Origin: Bacteroides sp.
Lineage (GTDB): Bacteria; Bacteroidota; Bacteroidia; Bacteroidales; P3
Direction: 5' to 3'
DNA: 64,000 nucleotides
NCBI GenBank assembly: GCA_023662825.1
Contig: JAMPIH010000001.1
Coordinates: 372,001 to 436,000, forward strand
Made by a program: the position numbers and the translations under genes. Below are positions 8,255 through 15,510 of the stretch, in pieces; the first letter of the stretch is position 1; every line of letters starts with the position of its first letter. Under the pieces are notes generated by a model, which worked only from the letters and a program-made list of their open reading frames with translations, had not been told where the DNA came from and searched no databases.

Positions 8255-9124
8255 TTACACCGAAAGCATCTCACCCAGACGGTAGAAGTCGAAAAGTTTC
8301 ATGTTGGGATGCCGGCCGTTCAGGTTCTTGAGGAGAAGCGGTTTTGAAAGGCGGTGGAAGAAACGGAGGATGCCGCCCATGCCATATTTCCTCACTTTCA
8401 GGTAACAGGCCAGCAGACGGCTTTCGGACGGCAGTTCGGGATATTTGCCGCTATGGTAGATACTCAGCAGATTCTTACCGGATTCCTCCGCTTTCTGAAT
8501 CATCCGTTCGTTGGTATCCAACCCCAAATGCACCAAGGGATTGTCGATAAACACAACGGGAACGCCCAGACGCTTTATCTTGATGCCGAGCACCGTATCT
8601 TCATGCCCGTAGTTAAAGTCCCAGCCGTCGTCCAAGCTTATCTGTCGCAATACGGAAGCGGGAACCATATAGTTGAACGTACTCAAACCCCGTTTAAGAC
8701 CGGGGCGGCACTCCCTTTTACATTCGTAGGCAAAACGAAGGCTGTGACGGGCATCGGGAAGGGTTCCCCTTTCCTTGCCTCCCACCACCGCCGCTTGCTC
8801 GCCACGCAAGGCAAAATCGAGATATTTCCGGATATAGTCGGAGCGGACCACCCCCGCGTCGCTGTCCATGCAAATCAAATACGGATACCGTGCCAACGAA
8901 GGCAGCAGGGCCCGTATCTTGAACCGCCCCACGTTCTCTTTCCGTTCCTCGTACCGCACGTTTTCAAGTTCCGTCATTTGACGGTTGCTCTCCAAACATT
9001 GCGTGGAACCGTCTTCCACCACGATGATTTCGAACGGATAGCCGCACTGTGTCAGCTGCCCGTGCAAATCGCGCACCAGTTGCAGGCAGTCGTAGTTGTA
9101 GTTGGGAATGAGAACCGAAATCAT
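8255..9124 (-). CDS. Family 2 glycosyltransferase
   Basis: A 289-residue cytosolic GT-A enzyme: MISVLIPNYNYDC at the start, VVEDGS (35-40), DxD metal motif MDSDA (86-90) and a GHEDT motif near 196 typical of the acceptor side. No transmembrane helix is evident. ATG at 9124 places the first beta strand at the N-terminus, and the longer open frame upstream overlaps yidD and is out of context. It follows yidD by 11 bases and is probably the last gene of the rnpA-yidD transcript. The sugar transferred is not predictable. Confidence 0.9.
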   Translation of the reverse strand: MISVLIPNYNYDCLQLVRDLHGQLTQCGYPFEIIVVEDGSTQCLESNRQMTELENVRYEERKENVGRFKIRALLPSLARYPYLICMDSDAGVVRSDYIRKYLDFALRGEQAAVVGGKERGTLPDARHSLRFAYECKRECRPGLKRGLSTFNYMVPASVLRQISLDDGWDFNYGHEDTVLGIKIKRLGVPVVFIDNPLVHLGLDTNERMIQKAEESGKNLLSIYHSGKYPELPSESRLLACYLKVRKYGMGGILRFFHRLSKPLLLKNLNGRHPNMKLFDFYRLGEMLSV

Positions 9125-9135
9125 GGCATATAGCG

Positions 9136-9378
9136 TTAAGGCACGGGGTCGTAGCCGCTGCCGCCCCAGGGATGGCAGCGGGAGAGCCGTTTCAGGGTCA
9201 GCCAGCCGCCCTTGAGCGGGCCGTATTTCTTCAGGGCCTGCAAGGCATATTCGGAACAGGTGGGCGTGAACCGGCAGGAGGGCGGAAAAAGCGGCGAGAT
9301 GCAGGCCTGGTAGAAGCGCACCAGAAGCCGCATGATCCATTCCAGAAAATCCAGAAAAAACTGCAACGCCTTACGCAT
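9136..9378 (-). CDS. yidD: Membrane protein insertion efficiency factor YidD
   Basis: An 80-residue YidD with the family pattern [24 protein letters not shown], then [26 protein letters not shown]. The conserved cysteines and the amphipathic N-terminal helix are present. It assists YidC-dependent insertion at the inner membrane. The gene overlaps the 3' end of rnpA by 8 bases, the common bacterial arrangement. Confidence 0.96.
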   Translation of the reverse strand: MRKALQFFLDFLEWIMRLLVRFYQACISPLFPPSCRFTPTCSEYALQALKKYGPLKGGWLTLKRLSRCHPWGGSGYDPVP

Positions 9379-9814
9379 GGTTCAGGCGGGTTTGAAGCGT
9401 CTGCGCGGCTTTTTCGACCAACTGCCGCATCACGGGCAGGGAAACCCCGCCCTGGGTGAACTGCAGGGAGAGCAACAGCACATGGCCTTCGGGAACGACT
9501 TGCAGAAACAATGCCTTGTGGGAGCGGAACGCCTCGCGCAACAGGCGTTTGATACGGTTGCGGTCCACCGCGTGCTTGAAGCGGCTCTTGGGCGCGTTCA
9601 CCAATAATTTGCAGGAATAGGGAGGATAGGCTTCTAAATTTTCGCCCCAGACTTGCGATTGGGAAAGAAGCAGGTAACAGACCCTCAGCAGGCTCTTCCC
9701 CGCCGGAGCGCCGGTATCGGAAAGCCCTGCGCAAGTAAAGCGTTTTCCCTTGTCAAACAACATCGACAAGAGCTTTTTTTCGAAAAGGCGCTCTTGCTTG
9801 CAAAGTGTGGGCAT
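9371..9814 (-). CDS. rnpA: Ribonuclease P protein component
   Basis: The 147-residue protein carries the RNR signature [21 protein letters not shown] (77-97, read with one residue break) that binds the RNase P RNA for 5' tRNA processing, plus the N-terminal KQERLFEKK element. It is a little longer than the roughly 120-residue typical protein, with a larger linker around residues 30-60. It is translationally coupled to yidD by overlap and follows the HemD-like gene by 10 bases. Confidence 0.95.
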   Translation of the reverse strand: MPTLCKQERLFEKKLLSMLFDKGKRFTCAGLSDTGAPAGKSLLRVCYLLLSQSQVWGENLEAYPPYSCKLLVNAPKSRFKHAVDRNRIKRLLREAFRSHKALFLQVVPEGHVLLLSLQFTQGGVSLPVMRQLVEKAAQTLQTRLNHA

Positions 9815-9824
9815 TCCCTATGTT

Positions 9825-10931
9825 TTATGCTTTCCTGGCCGTGGTTTTGGCAGAGGAACTTTTGGTTGCCGCCGTTTTGGCTACCGTACCCTTGGCCGCC
9901 GGAGCTTTGGCTGTCGTGGCTTTGGCCAGAGCTTTGGCCGCCGTGGTCTTGGAGGACGTAACTTTCGAAGCCGAGCTCTTGCGGTTTACCTTCTTCTCCG
10001 CCATCACCGCCAGCGCCGCCGCCTTGTTGGCCGCCACCTTATGCTCGATGGCTTTCTTGCTGCGCGTGGCCGCGGCCTTGGCCCTGTTTTCGTTCGATAT
10101 CGCCTTGGCTGCCTTCTGGGCCGATTCCTGCAACTGCCTGTATCCGTATTTGTCTTCCACCTTGCTCAATTCCCAGCCGTTCTTGTGCAGGTCGGTCAGG
10201 AACTCGTTCAAGGCCTGGGTCATGGAACTCGACGTGGGCGTGGGCGCCGAAAGGTTCACCGTAAGCCCGGCCTGGTCGGCGGCTTCAGCCACCGAAAGCC
10301 CGAACGTGGCGATCAGGGTCTTGTTCTGCCGGTATCCGGGATAGTTCTCGAACAGCGACTTCACGCCCACCGGGCTGAACAGGATCAGCATGTCGAACTC
10401 GCTGATCTTGATTTCGGAAGCCACCTTGGCGGGAACGGTGCGGTACATAGGAGCCTTCTTTAACGGCAGCTTAGCCTTCACGAAGGCCGCCGGCACGTCC
10501 GAATTGCTGTCCATCGAGCAGGGAAAAAGGAACTTTTCGTCCTTATGCTTCGTAATGACCTCCATCAGGTCGGCCGTGGTCTGCTTGCCGTAGAAGATCT
10601 TGCGCTTGCGGTACTGGATGTAGGTCTGGATATAGAAGGCCACCGACTCGGAACTGCAGAAGAACTTCATCGTGATGGGCACCTGCACGCGCAATTCCTT
10701 GGCCAGACGGAAATAGTTGTCGACCGCGTTGCGGCTGGTGAGCACCACGGCGGTATAGTCCAGCAGGTTGATACGGCTTTTTCTGAATTCCATGGCCGAA
10801 AGCCCCTCTATCTGAAAGAGCTTCTTGAAAACAATCTTCAGACCAAACTTGTCGGCAATGGCTTTGTAGGGAGATTTTTCGTAATCGGCGGGAGCCGGCT
10901 GCGAAACGAGGACCTTTTTGACCTTTAACAT
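9825..10931 (-). CDS. hemD: HemD-like (uroporphyrinogen-III synthase family) protein with histone H1-like tail
   Basis: Residues 1-250 match the two-domain uroporphyrinogen-III synthase fold as seen in Bacteroidota: KKVLVSQPAPAD at the start, YTAVVLTSRNAVDNYF (59-74), then FDMLILFSPVGVKSLFENYP (179-198) and ATFGLSVAEAADQAGL. The Bacteroidota protein is usually about 250 residues. Here about 100 more follow (270-368), almost only Ala, Lys, Thr and Ser, with AKATTAKAPAAK-type repeats like histone H1 or AlgP tails. The neighbours DUF4271, rnpA and yidD are the normal company of this gene. HemD activity is family-based; the tail suggests nucleic-acid binding. Confidence 0.85.
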   Translation of the reverse strand: MLKVKKVLVSQPAPADYEKSPYKAIADKFGLKIVFKKLFQIEGLSAMEFRKSRINLLDYTAVVLTSRNAVDNYFRLAKELRVQVPITMKFFCSSESVAFYIQTYIQYRKRKIFYGKQTTADLMEVITKHKDEKFLFPCSMDSNSDVPAAFVKAKLPLKKAPMYRTVPAKVASEIKISEFDMLILFSPVGVKSLFENYPGYRQNKTLIATFGLSVAEAADQAGLTVNLSAPTPTSSSMTQALNEFLTDLHKNGWELSKVEDKYGYRQLQESAQKAAKAISNENRAKAAATRSKKAIEHKVAANKAAALAVMAEKKVNRKSSASKVTSSKTTAAKALAKATTAKAPAAKGTVAKTAATKSSSAKTTARKA

Positions 10932-10998
10932 CTCTGAAAACGGTTTGGTTAAGCCGAGGCCGGCAAAACAATCCGCCTGATGCTACAAACAGATTGAT

Positions 10999-11730
10999 TT
11001 ACAAGCCAAATACAATCCGCCACAAACTAAGTGAGAGCAGGATTTCAAGGGCGCAAAAGTAAACAAAAATATGGAGGTACGAAAACCGGCTGTAGTACCT
11101 GCCCACGATAACCGCTTTCAAGATTCTTATAATGAAGAATATGGCGAACAAACCGGCGGCAATCCAAAAGGAGGCAGCCTGAAGCCAGCCGTCGGCATAG
11201 AGAAAAATCATCAGGAAAGGGAAACTGAACACGGACAGCAGGAAATCGTACGAGATGCTCATCCGCCAGAGGAAAAGCCCGCAGCGCGACTCGTCGAAGA
11301 TGTTGGAGACAACAAACAGCACCAGGCCCTTGAGCATATAGAAGAGCAGGGCGAAAAGGGCGCAGACCGACATCAGGTAGTTGCAGCCCAGATGGGCGTC
11401 GTGATGGTCCTCGCCAAAGGGAAGTTCCCAGCCGGCGTACGTCCAGAGCGCGTACAGGAACCAGGCCACGGTAACCACCGAGAGCGCCAGGAACGAGAAG
11501 TTCCAGATGCGCCGCGAATGCCGCTTGCCGCCTTTGACGTTCTTATTCCTCGCCTGGTCGCGGAAACTGAACAGATTGCCGCACAGACTGCCTATCTTGC
11601 GGATATTGCGCTGCACCGCCCAGGCAAAGAACACCATGGAAAGGAAGATCCATATGTCCATGCTCAGGAAGTGCATGACGTGATAGGGCTGCCACTGCAG
11701 GACGGAAAGTAAGGCAGGAACTGCTGTCAT
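10999..11730 (-). CDS. DUF4271 membrane protein
   Basis: A 243-residue integral membrane protein with about six hydrophobic segments and a basic loop (KNVKGGKRHSRRIWNF). Sequence and position beside the HemD-like gene identify the DUF4271 family of Bacteroidota, whose function is unknown. ATG at 11730 overlaps the gldA stop as ATGA, arguing for coupling; the longer upstream frame is antisense noise within gldA. A role near haem synthesis is only suggested by gene order. Confidence 0.82.
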   Translation of the reverse strand: MTAVPALLSVLQWQPYHVMHFLSMDIWIFLSMVFFAWAVQRNIRKIGSLCGNLFSFRDQARNKNVKGGKRHSRRIWNFSFLALSVVTVAWFLYALWTYAGWELPFGEDHHDAHLGCNYLMSVCALFALLFYMLKGLVLFVVSNIFDESRCGLFLWRMSISYDFLLSVFSFPFLMIFLYADGWLQAASFWIAAGLFAIFFIIRILKAVIVGRYYSRFSYLHIFVYFCALEILLSLSLWRIVFGL

Positions 11731-12650
11731 AGCGGTTTTTCGGTTTGCGTGAGCCGATGGAACACGGATTCGAGGTTCATTTCCTCGCGCTGCAAAGTTA
11801 ATACGGAAAGCCCGTTGTTTACCGCGAACGCAAACACGGCGGGGCGCAGGTCCACCTGCGGGGAACTCCACAGCTGATAGGTATTTTCCTGAAGAAGACA
11901 GGCTTCCGTAACGCCCTCGATGGCTTTCAGCCTACTTACATCCACGCTTTCATCGAACTCCACCCGCACCATCGTATTGCCGTTCAGACGACCGGTCAGC
12001 TCGCGGGTGGGCGCGTCGGCCACGAGCTCTCCACGGTTCAGGAGCAGCACCCGGTCGCACACCGCCTGCACCTCCTGCATGATGTGGGTCGAGAGAATCA
12101 CGATTTTACTTTGTCCGACCCCGCGCACCAAGGCGCGTATCTCCTCCAGCTGGTTGGGGTCGAGGCCGGAGGTGGGTTCGTCGAGCACCAGCACTTCAGG
12201 ATCGTGGATCAGGGCGGCCGCCAAACCTAAGCGCTGGCGGTATCCCTTGGAAAGCTGCCCCGCCTTCTTGTGCGACTCCCTGCCCAGGCCTGTAAGGGCA
12301 ATCACTTCCTCGCGGCGTCTGGCCACCGTCTTGGCGTCCATGTAGATGCCGCCCGCGAAATCGAGGTATTCGCGCACGTACATGTCCAGGTAGAGCGGGT
12401 TGTGTTCCGACAGATAGCCTATCTTGCGGCGCACCTGCAGCGACTGCCGCCGCGTGTCAAGGCCGCATACCGACACACTGCCCGAGGTCTGCGGCAGATA
12501 GCAGCAGATAATCTTCATCAGCGTCGATTTGCCCGCCCCGTTGGGGCCCAGAAGCCCCACCACCTGGGCGTTCTCCACACGGAAACTCACTCCGTTCAAG
12601 GCTTTCTGCGCCCCGTAGAACCTGCTTACCTCATCTACCTGCAACAACAT
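11727..12650 (-). CDS. gldA: ABC transporter ATP-binding protein, GldA type
   Basis: A 307-residue ABC ATPase with Walker A GPNGAGKS (35-42), signature LSKGYRQR (133-140), Walker B LDEPTSGLDP (156-165) and switch His at 189 in STHIMQE. The C-terminal 75 residues fit GldA, the ATPase of the GldAFG complex linked to gliding in flavobacteria and conserved in non-gliding Bacteroidales. No GldF or GldG permease is in this window, so the assignment rests on sequence alone. It starts 1 base after the guanine deaminase stop and overlaps DUF4271 by 4 bases. Confidence 0.82.
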   Translation of the reverse strand: MLLQVDEVSRFYGAQKALNGVSFRVENAQVVGLLGPNGAGKSTLMKIICCYLPQTSGSVSVCGLDTRRQSLQVRRKIGYLSEHNPLYLDMYVREYLDFAGGIYMDAKTVARRREEVIALTGLGRESHKKAGQLSKGYRQRLGLAAALIHDPEVLVLDEPTSGLDPNQLEEIRALVRGVGQSKIVILSTHIMQEVQAVCDRVLLLNRGELVADAPTRELTGRLNGNTMVRVEFDESVDVSRLKAIEGVTEACLLQENTYQLWSSPQVDLRPAVFAFAVNNGLSVLTLQREEMNLESVFHRLTQTEKPL

Positions 12651-12651
12651 G

Positions 12652-13116
12652 CTAATAGGCTATTTTGCTTTCGTATTTCTTCCAGGCCTCGAAAGGCTTG
12701 TTGCCCTCCTCCCGCAGGAGCACGGTAACGGGAATCCTGCGGTCGGCGTAGTCTTTAACCACTTCCTCGTAGAGAAAGTTGTCGTCGAAACCCGCCTCGG
12801 CCGCTTCCTGGCGCAGTCCGGCCATGTAGATCCTGTCCACGTGCGCCCAATAGATGGCCGAGAGGCACATCGGGCAGGGCTCGCAGCTGGAATAGATCTC
12901 GCAGCCGCTCAGGTCGAAGGTGCCCAATTTCTTGCAGGCCTGACGTATGGCGTTCACCTCGGCGTGCGCCGTGGGGTCGTTGTCTAAGGTAACGGTATTG
13001 CCCGTGCGGGCGATCACTTCACCGTCCTTCACGATGATGGCGGCGAACGGGCCGCCTCCCTTGCGGATGTTTTGGCAAGCCAGCTCGATGGCTTCCTTCA
13101 TGAATGCAGCGTCCAT
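12652..13116 (-). CDS. Guanine deaminase, cytidine-deaminase superfamily
   Basis: A 154-residue zinc deaminase with HAE at 51-53 and PCPMC (80-84), the zinc site and proton shuttle of the family. The C-terminal stretch FLYEEVVKDYADRRIPV resembles the Bacillus-type GuaD that turns guanine into xanthine, as opposed to TadA. The ATG at 13116 shares one base with the stop of the upstream protease gene (TGATG), so translation is coupled. Substrate assignment is by family resemblance; other purine or cytosine deamination is possible. Confidence 0.85.
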   Translation of the reverse strand: MDAAFMKEAIELACQNIRKGGGPFAAIIVKDGEVIARTGNTVTLDNDPTAHAEVNAIRQACKKLGTFDLSGCEIYSSCEPCPMCLSAIYWAHVDRIYMAGLRQEAAEAGFDDNFLYEEVVKDYADRRIPVTVLLREEGNKPFEAWKKYESKIAY

Positions 13117-14804
13117 CACTTGTCTTTTTGGGAATTTCCTCCGGGCGACAGCAAGGCGCGGTAACGCCCGCCGTCGAGCAGCACCCCGATGGCCGTGTTC
13201 ACCGTTTCGTCGCCTTGAAGCTCGGCCTCGGCACGCCCCGACTGGTAGTAGTAGCGCGACACGATTTCCTCGCGCAAGAGGGTCGAGATTTCCTTCTTGT
13301 TCTTAATCAAATCGTTTTCCTTGGTCTGCGCCAGCCGTTCGGACAGGGCGGCGAACTGCGCCTGCACCTCGTTCCAGCAGCTGTCGTTCTGCGCCTCGGC
13401 CTTGAACTGGTCCAGCACTTTCTCGCACGGCAGGCGGTACGAATAGTCCTTGTCTTTCATAAACGAAAGGAAGTCGTTGTAGAGTGCGTCGCTCACCTCG
13501 AATTTCGAGATCTCGCCGATTTTGTCGTGTTGGGCGGCGTAGCGGTTGGCGTAGTCGAAGATAAGGAACTTGGTGACGAGGCTTATGGCGGCCTCGCTCA
13601 TGAGGGGAACATCCACCTCGATGTCGGGCTCGATGCCGTCGCCGTCGTACACCACGCGGCCTGCCGCCGTCCTGAAGGCGTTGCGCAGGGAATCGGGAAT
13701 GGGCAGCGCCCGGCCGTTCTCGTCCTTATGGCTGTAGTCGAGCGCCTGCACGCAGCGGCCGCTGGGAATGTAGTACTTGGCCACCGTCACCTTCATCTGC
13801 GCGTTGTAGGGCAAGGGCAGTATGTTCTGCACCAGACCCTTGCCGAAAGTGCGCTCGCCCACCAACACCGCGCGGTCGTAGTCCTGCATGGCGCCGGTAA
13901 GGATCTCGGAGGCCGAGGCCGTGCCGCGGCTGGTAAGGAAAACGATGGGAATCTCGGTATCCACGGGGTCCTTGGAGGTCTGGTAGGAATAATTGCGGTC
14001 CTGCAGCTTGCCCTTGGTGCTCACCACCGGCACGCCCTTGCGGTAGAACAGGTTCACGATATCCACCGCCTCGTTGAGCAAGCCGCCGCCGTTGTAGCGC
14101 AGGTCATAGACCAGGTATTTCATGCCCTTTTCCTTAAGGGCGAGAAACGCCTGCTTCACCTCGTCCACCGCGCCCTGGGTAAAGCCGTCCTGACGGATGT
14201 AGCCCACCCCGTCGCGCAACATGCCGCTGTAGGTTACGTTCTTTATCTTTATCTCGCGGCGCACGATATTGTATTCCCTGGGCTTGGAACCGGGGCGTTC
14301 CACCAAGAGGTTGAGCGCCGTTCCCGCCTGCCCCTTGAGCAGGGCGCTTACGTCCGAAACCTTCTTGTCTTTGGTGGACTCGCCGTTGATGGCCAGGATC
14401 CTGTCGCCGGGCCTGAGTCCCGCCAGGTCGGCCGGAAAGCCTTCGTAGGGGTCGGAGATGTAGATCCAGCCGTCGCGGGCCAGAATCGTGGAGCCTATGC
14501 CGCCGTACTCGCCCTCGGTCATGATGCGGAAATCCTCTATCTCGGCCTCGGGAATATACACGGTGTAGGGATCGAGGGTGCGCAACATCGCGTCCAGGGC
14601 CGTCTTGATCAGGCTGCCGGGCTTCACGCCGTCAACATACACCAGTTCCGCGTTCTTATAGACGGCCGAGAAAATCTCCAGGTTCTTGAGCACCTCGAAC
14701 TCGTCGTTGCGCGCCGCCCCGCTCTGCTGCGCCCTGAGCGCCTGCGGCATCAGGAGCGAAAGGAACAGGAACGGAAAAACGATATTTTTCGCAAGAAACT
14801 TCAT
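13116..14804 (-). CDS. S41 family C-terminal processing protease
   Basis: A 562-residue exported serine protease: signal peptide 1-25, PDZ domain about 95-170 with GIGSTI and LAGLRPGDRILAINGE, and the S41 catalytic core with RGTASASE (nucleophile probably S297) and Lys322 in TFGKGLVQ as general base. The C-terminal 200 residues form the helical extension common in Bacteroidota CtpA/Prc enzymes. It probably trims or degrades periplasmic proteins by their C-termini. It begins 3 bases after the maf stop, with which it is co-transcribed. Confidence 0.93.
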   Translation of the reverse strand: MKFLAKNIVFPFLFLSLLMPQALRAQQSGAARNDEFEVLKNLEIFSAVYKNAELVYVDGVKPGSLIKTALDAMLRTLDPYTVYIPEAEIEDFRIMTEGEYGGIGSTILARDGWIYISDPYEGFPADLAGLRPGDRILAINGESTKDKKVSDVSALLKGQAGTALNLLVERPGSKPREYNIVRREIKIKNVTYSGMLRDGVGYIRQDGFTQGAVDEVKQAFLALKEKGMKYLVYDLRYNGGGLLNEAVDIVNLFYRKGVPVVSTKGKLQDRNYSYQTSKDPVDTEIPIVFLTSRGTASASEILTGAMQDYDRAVLVGERTFGKGLVQNILPLPYNAQMKVTVAKYYIPSGRCVQALDYSHKDENGRALPIPDSLRNAFRTAAGRVVYDGDGIEPDIEVDVPLMSEAAISLVTKFLIFDYANRYAAQHDKIGEISKFEVSDALYNDFLSFMKDKDYSYRLPCEKVLDQFKAEAQNDSCWNEVQAQFAALSERLAQTKENDLIKNKKEISTLLREEIVSRYYYQSGRAEAELQGDETVNTAIGVLLDGGRYRALLSPGGNSQKDK

Positions 14805-14807
14805 CTC

Positions 14808-15407
14808 TTACCGATTCTGGTTATAGATTTCCGAAAGGACCCGGTAAAGGCGCTGGGTGGGAAGCCCCATCACGTTGTAGAACGAACCCTCTATGGATTC
14901 GATGCCCACATAGCCGATCCATTCCTGAATGCCGTAGGAACCCGCCTTGTCGTAAGGCTTGTAGGTATCCACGTAGTATTCGATTTCCTCCAGGGTGAAC
15001 ACCCGGAACGAGACCTTCGACTCTACCGAAAACGTGTATTGCTTTTCCTTGGTGCGTATCGAAAGCCCGGTGATCACCTTGTGGGTCTGACCCGAAAGCG
15101 AATAGAGCGTGCGTATGGCCTGGTCGCGGTCCTTGGGCTTGTGAAAGGGCTTGTTCTCGAGCAGCACCATGGTGTCGGCGGTGATGAGGAGGTAGTTTTC
15201 GGGCAGTTCCGCATCGGAGAACGCCATCGACTTGAGGTGCGCCAGATATTCGGGAACGCTCTCGCGGGGAATGGTCAAGGGATAGTCTTCGTCAACGTCC
15301 TTGCTCATCACCTCGAACTGAAAGCCCAGTGCGGCAAGGAGCTCTTTCCTACGCGGGGAAGAGGACCCCAGCACCAGCCTATAGGGAAAATCTTGAAAAG
15401 GAAGCAT
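14808..15407 (-). CDS. maf: Maf-family nucleotide pyrophosphatase
   Basis: A 199-residue Maf protein with GSSSPRRKELL (14-24), catalytic-base region ITADTMV (75-81) and the KAGSYGIQEW and VMGLPTQRLY blocks. Maf enzymes hydrolyse non-canonical or house-cleaning nucleoside triphosphates such as dTTP, UTP or modified bases. ATG at 15407 is chosen; the open frame continues 9 codons upstream without homology and into the promoter leader. It is the first gene of a maf, protease, deaminase, gldA, DUF4271 run. Confidence 0.95.
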   Translation of the reverse strand: MLPFQDFPYRLVLGSSSPRRKELLAALGFQFEVMSKDVDEDYPLTIPRESVPEYLAHLKSMAFSDAELPENYLLITADTMVLLENKPFHKPKDRDQAIRTLYSLSGQTHKVITGLSIRTKEKQYTFSVESKVSFRVFTLEEIEYYVDTYKPYDKAGSYGIQEWIGYVGIESIEGSFYNVMGLPTQRLYRVLSEIYNQNR

Positions 15408-15431
15408 TGTCTTTTCGTTTTTAAATAGAGC

Positions 15432-15460
15432 CAAAGGTACAAATAAGTTAAAAAAAGCAA
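15432..15460 (-). promoter_or_regulatory. Promoter of the maf-protease-gldA operon
   Basis: On the minus strand TTG (15460-15458), 18 bases, then TACCTTTG (15439-15432). The -33 box lies inside the stem of the upstream gene's terminator (arm 15454-15471), so terminator and promoter overlap. Confidence 0.7.
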
Positions 15461-15491
15461 GGCGACCCGAATTTTCGGGTCGCCTTGCTTT
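15447..15491 (-). terminator. Strong terminator of the first T9SS cargo operon
   Basis: AAAGCAAGGCGACCCGAA (15454-15471) pairs perfectly with 15474-15491 around a two-base centre. Read on the minus strand it is followed by TTTTTTTAACTT. Confidence 0.93.
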
Positions 15492-15510
15492 CCATCAAAA
15501 ACAACCTGTT

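Noticed and set aside
13104-15428. 774-codon plus-strand open frame antisense to the protease and maf genes
   Set aside because: It spans two real genes in a phase set by GC-rich third positions; the translation is His/Gly/Val-rich without domains, and it has no promoter or start context.
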